A stretch of 64,000 nucleotides of DNA from Cyprinodon diabolis (Eukaryota > Chordata > Actinopteri > Cyprinodontiformes > Cyprinodontidae). The stretch is taken from assembly GCA_030533445.1 (NCBI GenBank), contig CM060076.1:8736001-8800000 (forward strand), read 5' to 3'. Shown here one piece after another: positions 14,462 through 31,300 of the stretch (position 1 is the stretch's first letter; each line of letters starts with the position of its first letter). Both the position numbers and the translations under genes were made by a program. The notes below the pieces were generated by a model, which saw only the letters and a list, made by a program, of their open reading frames with translations, was not told the DNA's origin and searched no databases.

Positions 14462-14580
14462 CACTGTCGCTAGTACAGTGCAACGAAATTCCCTCTCTGT
14501 ATTTAACCCATCTGCTTGGGGAGCAGTGGACTGCCATTTGCGGCCCCCGGGGAGCAGTGTGGGGTTAAGGTTCTTTGCCG
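14462..14580 (-). repeat. SINE- or LINE-tail-like dispersed repeat, copy 2
   Basis: The reverse complement reads through 'ccttaaccccacactgctcc', 'atggcagtccactgctcccc' and 'gatgggttaaatacagag', then 'gaatttcgttgcactgtact', matching copy 1 at 11310-11500. The extra 3' part preserves more of the family's end than copy 1 does. Confidence 0.7.
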
Positions 14581-15220
14581 AGAGACCTGTCTCACCTTAC
14601 AGATTTAGCCAGCATATGTCCGACATCCCAGAATCTTCTATAACGCTGGCATACACTGGACTTTGTATGTATTTTTTAAATAAGTCCAGAAATTATGTCC
14701 AATGACAGCCTGATGAAATGAAATGATGAACAAGCATAATTTCATGGGCATTACAAAGCATCAGTTAAAGCTGTTCCCCTCAGGAGCAGCGATGCACCTG
14801 AGGGGAGCAACGATGCACCTAGCTGCTGTTTAACACCTGCCCAAAAAGAAGAAAAGAAAGAGAAAGAAAAAAGGTCTGCAGACACAGCAGATTTAGCGTC
14901 ATGTCTGCTGGTAAGTTTGTTGGTCATGGGCGTGAACACAGGGAGGATCTATCATAACTGTTCACTCACCCTATGATGGGAATCAAGTCTGGAGAAGAAC
15001 TGACAGTTTCTTCCTGTGAACCCCCTTTTATACCAAACCTCTGCCAATACGCCATTAAAGACTAGCTGTAAGATGGAAGCACGTTCAGTGGTTGTCTGGA
15101 ACACGTTAGATACGTTGAAATGCCTTGGAGATTAGTTCTTAACACATAAGTTATGCACACGTTACTCATAGATTTTGGATAAGCTAGACGCCATGACTTA
15201 TGAGAAACTTACAATCAACG

Positions 15221-15506
15221 TACAGTATAAACCAAAAGTTTGGACACACCTTCTCAATTAAAAGGTTTTCTTTATTTTCATGAGTCTGAAAATTGAAGAT
15301 TCACACTGAAGGCATCAAAACTATGAATTAACACGTGCGCAATTATATACTTGACAGAAAAGTGTAAAAACAACTGAAAATATGTCTTCTATTCTAGGTT
15401 CTTCAAAGTAGCCACCTTTTGCTGTGATTGCTGCTTCACACACTCTTGGCATTCTGTTGATGAGTTTCAAGAGATAGTCACCTGAATTGCAGTCTTCCGA
15501 CAGCAG
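15221..15506 (+). mobile_element. truncated Tc1-like transposon end
   Basis: Begins 'tacagtataaaccaaaagtt' and continues 'tggacacaccttctca', followed by 'ctgaaggcatcaaaactatg', 'cttcaaagtagccacctttt' and 'cacactcttggcattctgtt'. This is the well-known end of a fish Tc1/mariner element, reading into its degraded transposase from the opposite side. No matching right terminal repeat is found, so the element is 5'-end only. Confidence 0.8.
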
Positions 15507-17769
15507 TTGTAGCAAGAGAAGAACCGATAAATTCAAAGTTAGATGTGGTTATTTGTCCCAAATCCATATCAGAATTATTTTTCAACAGACCATTGTTGAG
15601 TTTCAGTGTGTTTTTCATGTAGTAGAGTACCATGATTAGATTTCATCAGTATCACATGGTCTATATTGGCACTGTCAGTTTTCCAATTAACCTTCTCCAT
15701 ATTGCAGCAATGTTTCACCATATTTTAAAAGCAATATACACAGCATCACTGTTGTTAATGAACTCATGTTTTCCGAACACAAACAGCTTTGATAATAGAG
15801 TGACTTCTATGAATATTTATTAAAATATGTCCTTAATAATTTATCTTGTAAAATGTTTTAAAGTAGTTACAGTTATCCATGTTTTGTTAAAAGGCACATA
15901 AAGAAGCCCAAAATTCATAAAATAAGTGCTCTGCTACAACATTCTTAATTGACTATAGCATTAGCTGCAGTCTATAGAGCTGAATCCTAGTAGCACTCGC
16001 TGTACCTCATACTTGTTGCTAGCTTCTATTCCATTATCTTCCATGTGGTCAACAGTAAGAATACTATCCTGGGCAGGAAACGAACTCCAGACTGCTGTGC
16101 TGGCCTTTAGCATTCTGGACGTCAACACTGGACAGAAACGTGCATGGATGATGGTAGTCAAGTTGGGACTACAGCCAAAAGAACTACAAAAAAATGCAAA
16201 TTATATAAATGTAGCGAACGGCTGAAGCTGTCTTTTATTAAACCCAAAACACGTTAAGATGTGCAAATTTGCATGTGTCACAAAAGGTACAGTCAGCCCT
16301 GCCTAAACTTCCTGCCTTGCAAACGATTGTGTACCTCCTACTGTACCTCCTTCCTTATAGCCAGTCCTATTCAGACAGCCTCTACCTCTGATGTACTTTT
16401 GCTTAATTGTCCTTACGAGTTTGCCCAGTTAGGATTCAGCTTATGCAGTGCTCCTCACCATGGCAGATGTCCACGACAGGAAAAGAGCTGCAACAGCCAT
16501 GAATGTCTCTGTTTCACTGTGAACATCATTATAAAAGCCATTGCTACAAAAGCATTTCTTTTAAACTTTGTGCATATGTTTGGTTAATGGTAAACTTGAC
16601 TAGTAAGACCAGCAACAGCCTTTAGGGTATATCTCTTTATAGAAACACCAATCAAGTATGAGATCAGATTTGGATGTCAGTATTAAAATAATTATGTTTT
16701 TAGGTGAAATTTTTAGTGCTGAAGTTGTACATCAAGGTTTTTATATAAGTGATTTTAAATAGGGCAGGAAATGTTTCTGCAGACCTGCATACAATTAATA
16801 ATTCCACCTAATCGCCCCAAAAACAAAATAGAAAACAAGCAATATACTCCTCATTTTAAATCTAAGTGCTTATTCAGATTTGTTTATTTTGTTTATAAAT
16901 GGGAAAAGTCAATGTGTCAAAGTTGGCAAACTAAGTGTAAGAAAATTATGAAAGCTTTTTGGTACAGAAGACTCGGTAAAATGAGCTGGGTTACAGCATT
17001 GTTTTCAATGTATTGCTGTACTATGAGATTCCAGATGAATGAACCACAATCAGAATTTGATTCATAACCTGTCTTGATAACTCAAGCATTTTTTTTTTTA
17101 TCTGCTTCATCAAAAAAGGTAGTAAGTCTGGCACCACTGAAGAGGACTGTACCTCTCTTAGTCGTCAGTGATGAGAACACAACCCAGCTATAATATGCAC
17201 CCTAGCATGGGCTGCAGATCACAAACATGATCTCATTTTGCTCCGAGGGGAAAAGGAACTTGGTGGGAAAAGTAGAAAGTCCCATTCTTCCCTGCCATGT
17301 CCATTTGTCATCAGGCCACATTCCTGATCATCTTCCTCATAGTTAAATGGTTCTACTTTCACACTATGAGCAGATTTAGCTGCACTGTTTGCTGAAAAGT
17401 TAGAAAAAATGTGATTGCATAAGTCCAGACTCATTCCCACTTCATCACCAAAGACAGGCTGCTTTTCAGCAAAGCCTTAATGTTGATTTGGAAATAGGCA
17501 TATACAAAACATTTTCGACTTAAATGTTACATTCTGTGTTTTAAGCGCAACGGATGCAATTAATAAAGGGTCTTACTTGTTAAATGTAGTTTGCCTAAGA
17601 GAGAACACAAATATTTAAATTGATGACAGTAATCTGACGTACATTTAGAAGTGTAAGTAGGTCAAATACAATTATATTTTTCCACAGAAAATGTATAGAA
17701 GTTAAAAAAAACAAAACTATGTTTTCAAAGAGACAGGTCACCCAAAACGGCGAAAGTATTCGCCCCCCC

Positions 17770-18232
17770 TTGAACTTTTCAAGAGATGCGGAGGTCTACA
17801 GCTGAAGTGGGAGACTCTGTCAATAGGACAATAATCAGTCATATACTGCACAAATCTGCCCTTTATGCAGGAAAGCCATTTCTTAAAGATATCCATAAAA
17901 AGTCTTATAAAGTTTTCAACAAGCCACCTGGAAGACACAGCAAACATGTGGAAGAAGGGGCTCTGGCCAGATGAAACCAAAACCAATTTTTTGGCAACAA
18001 GGCAAAATGTTATGTTTGGCATAAAAGCAACACAGCTCGTCACCCTGAACACACTATCCCCACTGTCAAACATGGTGGTGGGAGCGTCATGGTCTGGGTC
18101 TGCTTTTCTTCAGCAGGTCAGATGGTTAAAACGGATGGGAAGGTGGATAGAGCCAAATACAGGATCATTCTGGAAGAAAACATGTTGGAGTCTGCAAAAG
18201 ACCTGAGACTGGGATGGAGAAGGTTGACTGTG
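17770..18232 (+). pseudogene. Tc1-like transposase relic, frameshifted
   Basis: Translation with frame changes recovers recognisable Tc1 transposase segments: RRSTAEVGDSVNRTIISHIL and KPFLKDIHKKSYKVF, then in another frame HSKHVEEG / [16 protein letters not shown], then [15 protein letters not shown] and SSAGQMVK, and finally [19 protein letters not shown]. At least two frameshifts separate the parts, so no functional protein can be made. The first catalytic Asp (PDETK) is visible; the C-terminal Asp-Glu region is missing. Confidence 0.85.
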
Positions 18233-18614
18233 CCGTACTTCTTACTTTTCCTTGAATAATATTCTTGAAAATTATCACTTCTCACAAATAGGTAAAATCT
18301 GACAACTGTCGTCTGTAATTTGAATTATTCAAAAATCAGGTAAACAAATAGAAAACAGTAGATATTAACACTAGAAGTTTGCTACCCTGTACTAACATAT
18401 ATACATTTCTTATTGTAAGGACTGTTTTTCTAAGTACTATTTTTTTTTTAATTGGAAAAAGTATTTCTTCTGCACACATTTATTTTATATTCATGACATT
18501 TAATTCTATTCTGTATCAATCTTAGACTTTAAAATGCCAGCACTTGCACATAAAGTCTGTTTGCCAGCATAATTTATAAACATTAAATCTGATGTGTATT
18601 ATCCAACAGTTACT

Positions 18615-18770
18615 CAGTACAAAAGTAGCCTTTCTACCAAATACTTTTTTACTTTTACTTAATTAATTTCTTGGATGACTACTTTTTACCTTTTGCTTTT
18701 ACTTGAGTAAGTAGTGCTACTCTTACCTGAGTACAATTTTTGGGTACTCTACCCATCTCTGGTCATCTGT
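18615..18770. mobile_element. hAT-type transposon tail relic
   Basis: Phrases such as 'tactcagtacaaaagtagcc', 'acttttacttgagtaagtag' and 'tgggtactctacccatctct' are typical of ends of abundant fish hAT elements that also occur near 39.8-40.5 kb. No partner terminus or target duplication was found. Confidence 0.5.
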
Positions 18771-19246
18771 AGAGAAGTTTATATTTGCACATAATCAGAA
18801 ATTTGAACAGTAAAATAAATCTAACCACACCTCAAAGTCAAACATGTCATAGTTTCAGGGATCCTGGAAAATACCTGGAGTTAAGATCATAGTTGGAACT
18901 TGCAATCTACCGTACTAAAAATGTAAATAAGGCTGTTGCAAGAAGAGTGGGCTCAGATTTTTAAGGGTTTCTGCCAGAAGGTAGTGTCTGGTTAAATCAG
19001 GTTTGTGGGAGGTCATAGCAATAAAAGTGTGCTTACTAATTAACATTGCTTGTCATTACCTGCTATTTTGAGTACAGTAAACAGTAAATGTGTTATCCTG
19101 TTGTATTTGGAAAGATCAGCTGCAATATCAGTGGTGGTAATGCAAATAAAAAGCAAATAAATGTATCCTTTTATTGCAATTTGAGGTAAATTACTTTTAT
19201 ACATTAAGTGAAGCTTTGGAAAGTGTTCTTGCTTATATTTAAGCAA

Positions 19247-19292
<46 letters not shown>
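19247..19292. repeat. (AT)n microsatellite
   Basis: About 46 bp of pure AT dinucleotide. Confidence 0.9.
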
Positions 19293-19294
<2 letters not shown>

Positions 19295-19364
19295 TATATG
19301 TACGGTATATACTTAAAACGCTTTACAGTACAGTACATTATTGTTTATATTTGAAATCTTTGCT

Positions 19365-19500
19365 AGTATGTTATTGCTATACATTTTTCTAAGTTCCACA
19401 TTTGTGTGACCATTTTTTCATTTTTTCTACAATCTTTTTGCTGCAGTAAACACCAGAATTCCCCCATTGTGGGACAATGAAGGGATTTTCTTCTATTATG
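19365..19500 (+). repeat. LINE 3'-tail-like repeat, copy 1
   Basis: Contains 'ttctaagttccacatttgtg', 'caatctttttgctgcagtaa' and 'ccattgtgggacaatgaagg', then 'gattttcttctatt'. The same ordered blocks occur at 32075-32180 and, more decayed, at 36838-36930. The ending in '...aaagggattttctattctatt' resembles the 3' tail of L2-type LINEs. Confidence 0.65.
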
Positions 19501-19761
19501 TCTCTATAAATCTAGATAAATAACTGAATACAAAAACCGTGATCCTATGTATCTCTTTGAAATATTACGTTTTGTTTCATCAATTGAGTTTTTAGAAAAA
19601 TGAAAATTCCATACTTATTAGATACACCTGTCACAGGTCTGCTTCCAAATCCAATCTCAAAATGTATGACTAACCCCTGTTGGTGAACATTTGAATTACA
19701 CCTCTTCTCCTCTGGACTTCGTGTCCAACAAGTACATTTTCATTCCTCTTAAGTTCTTTAA

Positions 19762-19870
<109 letters not shown>

Positions 19871-20399
19871 CATATATTTATTTATTTATTTATTTATTCA
19901 AAACGCTCGCTTTTGTCACTTTTTTGCCACTAATATTCAGTAGATTAATTCAGACCTAAAGGGGGGTATTTAAAAATATTTCATTCAGTCTTTAAGATAT
20001 GGCACAGAGGTGAACGTTCAGGATGAGATACTAGATCGTACCCCTTATATAAACTTCTGTTTTTATTATTCTGTGACTTTATAAATTCACCTATTCTCTT
20101 TTGGTTATATTATCTAGCTTTCACCTCTTCACCCTGTTGTTCTTTCAATTTCTTTTCTATGTTTCAATGTTTTGCTAATCCTCGTTTTTGGTCCCATTTA
20201 CTGAAAAAAAATTTATTTGCTGCGCCTTAAGCAAACCCAACATTTACCCCCCCACCCCCCACCCCTCACCCCTCCCTCGTTCCTCCCGACCTATGGAGTC
20301 AGCAAAGCGCTGAGAATTTGCTTGCGACAAAAACAGAAGAAGAAGACAAAAAAAAAAAAAAAAAAAGAAGAAAAAAGATTTTTGTCCCTCTTCGGCGTC

Positions 20400-20468
20400 T
20401 GTACCCGTCAGCCGTTATTTTGAATGTACTGCGCGGTTGGGACTTCGCTTGAGTTTAGAGAAACCGAG
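20400..20468 (+). promoter_or_regulatory. pbk: pbk promoter-proximal region and putative non-coding exon 1
   Basis: The coding exon of pbk starts one base after a splice acceptor (20992), so a non-coding first exon is needed. The best donor upstream is GAG|GTAACT at 20468/20469, after a GC-richer stretch. A TTTGAA hexamer (20419-20424) lies just upstream of 'actgcgcggttggg'. It matches the CHR element that drives G2/M genes, which fits the mitotic expression known for PBK. The TSS is inferred, not seen. Confidence 0.5.
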
Positions 20469-20992
20469 GTAACTTTAAATTTACTGTAAAAAAAAAAAAA
20501 AAAAAACGTTTTAATGTCTGATTAAATACACGATTAATGCTATTGCCTCTACATTATCTTTATTAATGTGTTAGACGATAAATTAATTAAAAGCCGAAAC
20601 TTAGCATCCGGTTTTTGATCATTGTTTAAGGCGAGGGTAGGTTCCTTTGCTTTGATTTACGAAAAATGTTCCTGGTTTATTGCTGTTGTAACTTTTTTGG
20701 GGGGGAAATTAAGTACTGCTTGATTGATTTAATGATTTAACGAAAACATTTGACTTTTTTTCTCTCCTAAAATGTACCAACCACTTAAATGTGATTGTTT
20801 TTTCTTTTCGTGAAAATTGACACCCCCCTCTGAATTCGTACATTTGATGTTTCTTTCGTCTTGGGATCACATTTTAATTTTTGAAACAGCTGAGCTTTAT
20901 TTTAGTACTTTAAATTTAAAGAAAGGGACATTTTTTAAATGTTTGTCATGAAATGTTTCTTATATTGTTTTGATTTGTTTTTGTTTCCTAGG

Positions 20993-27134
<6,142 letters not shown>

Positions 27135-27377
27135 CATCTTCATTTATTGCTCTGAACTCTTGTAAATGTTGACCATTTGTCTGGAACAGTTAAAACACTG
27201 TTTTATAATTGTCATTTCTATGTTTTGTCATCTTTTACTGTATCCTTTACTTCATTAACTTTTTCCACAGTAAACCATAAAATGCTCTTACTATTGTCTT
27301 TTTGTAAATAAGCGTGGGGAAAGAAAAGGAATACCCTTAAAAGAATTTTTGTTAAATGTCTGAGGCAGGAACATCCC

Positions 27378-27892
27378 TTAAAGGGGAAAAGAATCGTTCA
27401 ACCCATCTAGCTTAACTCACTAGATCGTATCTTACTTTTATCAATACTTATATTACAAATGAGAAAAATATAAACGTAAAAGAAAAAAAAGCTTTGTTTT
27501 ATAATTTGATAAGGGCATCGCCATGTTGCAGTACCTCGAACGGCGACGTCCCGGGGTAGATTAATGCTAACTCTAGCAGTTGTATAGATTGGAAGCACTG
27601 CTGATAGATCACAACCATAAAACCGTCAGCTTTAGAGCCCTTTTAGCTTTATCTTCCATCAAACCAAATGTTCTATGGTTGATCTGTCGCCAGTATATCC
27701 AATGTATACAATTGCTAGAGCTAGCGTTAATCAACCCCGTGAGGTCACCATTCGAGGTACTGCAACATGGTGGCACCAAAGAATTATAAAACAAAAGGTT
27801 TTTAATTTTACTCTTTACATTTGTAATTATCAATAACAGTAAGACACAATCCCATGAACTAAGTTAGTTTGATCGTTTCATTTCCCCTTTAA
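27378..27892. mobile_element. large TTAA-flanked foldback element in the probable pbk 3' UTR
   Basis: TTAA at 27378-27381 and 27889-27892 encloses 507 bp that is almost one inverted repeat. The left arm reads AGGGGAAAAG..., 'tgttttataatt', 'ccatgttgcagtacctcgaa', 'ctctagcagttgtata'. The right arm, in reverse complement, reads AGGGGAAATG..., 'tgttttataatt', 'ccatgttgcagtacctcgaa', 'ctctagcaattgtata'. Each arm is roughly 240 bp. There is no coding capacity. It shares its TTAA flanks and AGGGGAA terminus with the element at 25885-26444. It lies between the pbk stop codon and the first downstream AATAAA. Confidence 0.8.
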
Positions 27893-28026
27893 CAGTGATG
27901 GAATTCGTGTTTCAGCAATATTTCGCCTTCAAAGTGCAGAATACTTCCAACGGGTACATGGAAAATGAATCCTATCATGTTGAACATGTCTCACAAATTG
28001 AGATTGTCAGTGAAAACTGAACTCAC

Positions 28027-28071
28027 AATAAAAACGCTTAAAAATCACATCAAATTGTATGAACTTTTATT
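28027..28071. terminator. facing poly(A) signals of pbk (+) and esco2 (-)
   Basis: AATAAA at 28027-28032 on the + strand is the first canonical signal after the pbk stop. Its mirror TTTATT at 28066-28071 gives AATAAA on the - strand, about 230 bp past the esco2 stop. Cleavage 10-25 bp downstream of each would place the two 3' ends at essentially the same point. Poly(A) use is inferred. Confidence 0.6.
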
Positions 28072-28300
28072 TTCCCACTGCAGCAGGGGAAGGGATAAAA
28101 CATTCAGGGAAAAGGGCTGCATTATAAATACAGAATACTAAACCTTACCCAATAGAAACAACTTTACACACAAAGCTTTAACAAAAAACAGCTTTGCATA
28201 TAAAAACTATTAACATTCAGCAAAAAAAAACTTTAACACGAAAAACTTCAGAACTTCACACCAATTAATGCAGCATATTTAATGAACTGTTGCTTCCTTC

Positions 28301-31300
28301 TTATGCTATGAAGTTGTAAATAAGGAAGGTTGGGGTGTTGAAGTACTTGGTGGCAAACAGCTTCCCATCAGGTGTTGGATCAGAAAATGCAATTTCATCC
28401 TTGCTCAGATAACTTCCAAACATGAAGGTGCTCCTTTACAAAAAAAAAAAAAAAAAAAAGGGGGGGGGGGCAGACATAAGGTGGAACCAGAGATGATTAA
28501 ATCGTTCGTCATGTGTTCAGAAAAATAAAACTTTTTAATCTGACTACTTAAAGTAATCATGTCTCTAAAATATGGAACTAAGATCTTCAAATATAAAAAC
28601 AAGAAAAGGCCAATTGCAGACGTCTCACCTCACTGTGTCCAGCATACGGGTTGCGATGCCCTGCCGCCTCGCCAGGCTGAAGACCCAGATCCGACTGATT
28701 CCACACAGAGCTTGTTCTGGGGTGGTGGAGCAGCACCAGGCTCTGTGGCGATCCATGAAGTCGTCCTTTGTCATGTCTTTCTTGTAATCTGGCTGCTCCA
28801 GAACCCTGTAGGCCTGCATGGAAAAACGGGATAACAATTTCCAAAGCTTAAGATCTGTATGAAGGCTTTTGTATAACAGGGAAGTCGCAAAACAGTTACA
28901 AAAACTATTAGGTTTTAAATTAGATTCTGTTTCAGAAAAATATTTTCCTTTACAATTCCGAAGATTAGTCAATAAAAAACAGCTTGCCAATCTGAATGGA
29001 AAACATTATTGGTGCACATTAAACCAAACAAATATTTAAAGCAATGAAAACCTCATCTTTTTTTTTACCAGTCTTATGGGTTCAGCAATGAGACATCCTA
29101 CAACCAGTCGGTCTGTGTTGATGAACAGGAAGGTTTTAGCCTGCATTGGTCTGCTCAGAGTCACCTGCTGGAAACCCAACTCGTTATCGGCGATACGGCG
29201 GACTTCTTCAGCCTTAAAAATAAATAAATAAATAAAAAGCATAAATTCGATTTGTGCCTGACACAAATGATTTTTGCACAACAACCCAAGAATTATCCAG
29301 TGTGTGGTCCTATACCTTTCTGACTGCATACTTTGGATCATCGGGTAAAACCAGGATAATTTTACCGTCCCAGAACTCTGCCACTACCCGTTCCTTTTTC
29401 CAACCCTGGAAATAAAGAATGAAACTTCAGATCAATAAATTGAAACCTATTCTCAACTATTTGCTTCAAGTTTTTTTCTGTTAATTTCTTATGTTTAAGA
29501 TTTAAAGCAAATTAAACGTTCACTTTTCTGTGAAAATTAAGATTATGTTGAACAAAAATGGAATGTTTGACAAAAATGCGTTACATCATTTATTCTAACA
29601 CCAAACTTTCCAACACGTTTGGATACAGCCGGATTATTCAAGGTGAAATACAAAAAAGCAGTGCAAGTTGTCATAAGGGCTTAACATAACATTTCTGTTA
29701 AAATATTGAACAATTCAGCTCTAAGACCACCACCAAAATGAAAATTAACAAAAGGCAAATTTTGTCAATGAGTTTTGCATTTTGGATCAAGTTGCTTTAG
29801 GCTTGAATTAACTTTTGATTATGCTCCAATTTTAACTTTAAATACATACTTAACTAAATTATGGAGGTAATTAAAATGACTATGATCAGATATGGACATC
29901 GGCTATCCTCTGGCTTTAACGCGAGTTAAAACAAGCTTTGTTCTTTTCAAAAATCGCAAAAAAAAAAGTTGCTTTCATAGATTTCCTGGTAAAGGTGTTT
30001 AAGGAAATCTTACCACGTATCTGATGGAGTCCAGAAACTGCTGGTGGAACTGGGTGTGTTGGAAATTGTCCTCGGGGTTGTCTGCACTGTAAACCATCCC
30101 ACAGGAGCTGCAGGTTGTAGCACCAAACTGCTTCTGTCCAGCATCCTGGCAAATACAGTCAGGAAAACTCACGTCACTAGGTCTTCCTTCTCAAAAGAAG
30201 TAAAAGGCATGATGTTTAAGAATTATAATAAAAGTACACGTCTGAATTTGTAAAAAAATATTTGGTGAATGCGAAAATTTTGAGCCATATCGTCCTGCTG
30301 TTTGGAACCTGGTCATTATTTTAAGTTGTCAAAAATAAAATACCTTATTTGAGAGACAATTTTAAACAGATTTCATATACAACAAAATTGTTTAACCATC
30401 CTAAAATATATAATTATGGCATGTTGGATTTTTCTTTAAATGAAACTTAAAGTGTAGTGTACTTTTACTTTTTTTTTTTTTGTTCCCTCTAACATTTTGT
30501 AGCATACGTATTAAACTAATATTACACTGTATTAAATACTTTTTTTTAAAAAGCATTATGAATTTGATATACACAATCTTTAAAGGCAAAATCTATTCAT
30601 GTACAAAGCATGAAGCAAAACAAAATTCAGGCACTGAAAGATAAAGGACAAAAAAGGCTCACAATGATGAGCTGGTCATGGTCCAGCTTTTCCTTCTTCC
30701 TGCGAGTTTGTCGTTCTTTCACTGCAGATGAAGCTGGCAGGGGTGAAGCTCCTGAGGAGACAGAGGGGGTACTGCAGGATACTGGAGGACGCAGCGCTGC
30801 ACTCAGCCTGAAAAAAGAAATTAAAACATTAGGTGGTGGCGACTGTTGTGTCATTTAAATAATCCAACTTAAAAGTGTAAAGATAAGCTTTAATTTCACT
30901 GCTGTACAATCATTTCATCATGTTTTAAAGCCCACTGCATCTATGGAGTCTCAATATATCTACTAGGTGTTATGAATCATTCATTTTGCAACAGATCTCC
31001 CTGTTTTAATCCAAACCTTATTTAACAGTAAGATGCTCAGATAGGTTAGCATCATTTGTAATCCAGTAAACATAGCTAGCATTGCATCGCAGTGCTTTTT
31101 TTGCTATAGATCAATGAAAACTGAATTACATATAATGTATGTATGTAATTTTATAATTGCTAAAACTAATGTAACTCATGCAGGATTGTTGGTGCTCATT
31201 AGAGAGTGACATTTTTTCGGGAATCCCATGGGTCACGGGATTCCCGTGGGATGGGAGTCAGTATTAGTAACGATCACGTGATTGGGACGGTACAGGATTA

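Noticed and set aside
28625..28990. 121-codon - strand open frame taken as a separate gene
   Set aside because: It is esco2 exon 28629-28813 plus read-through into the upstream intron.
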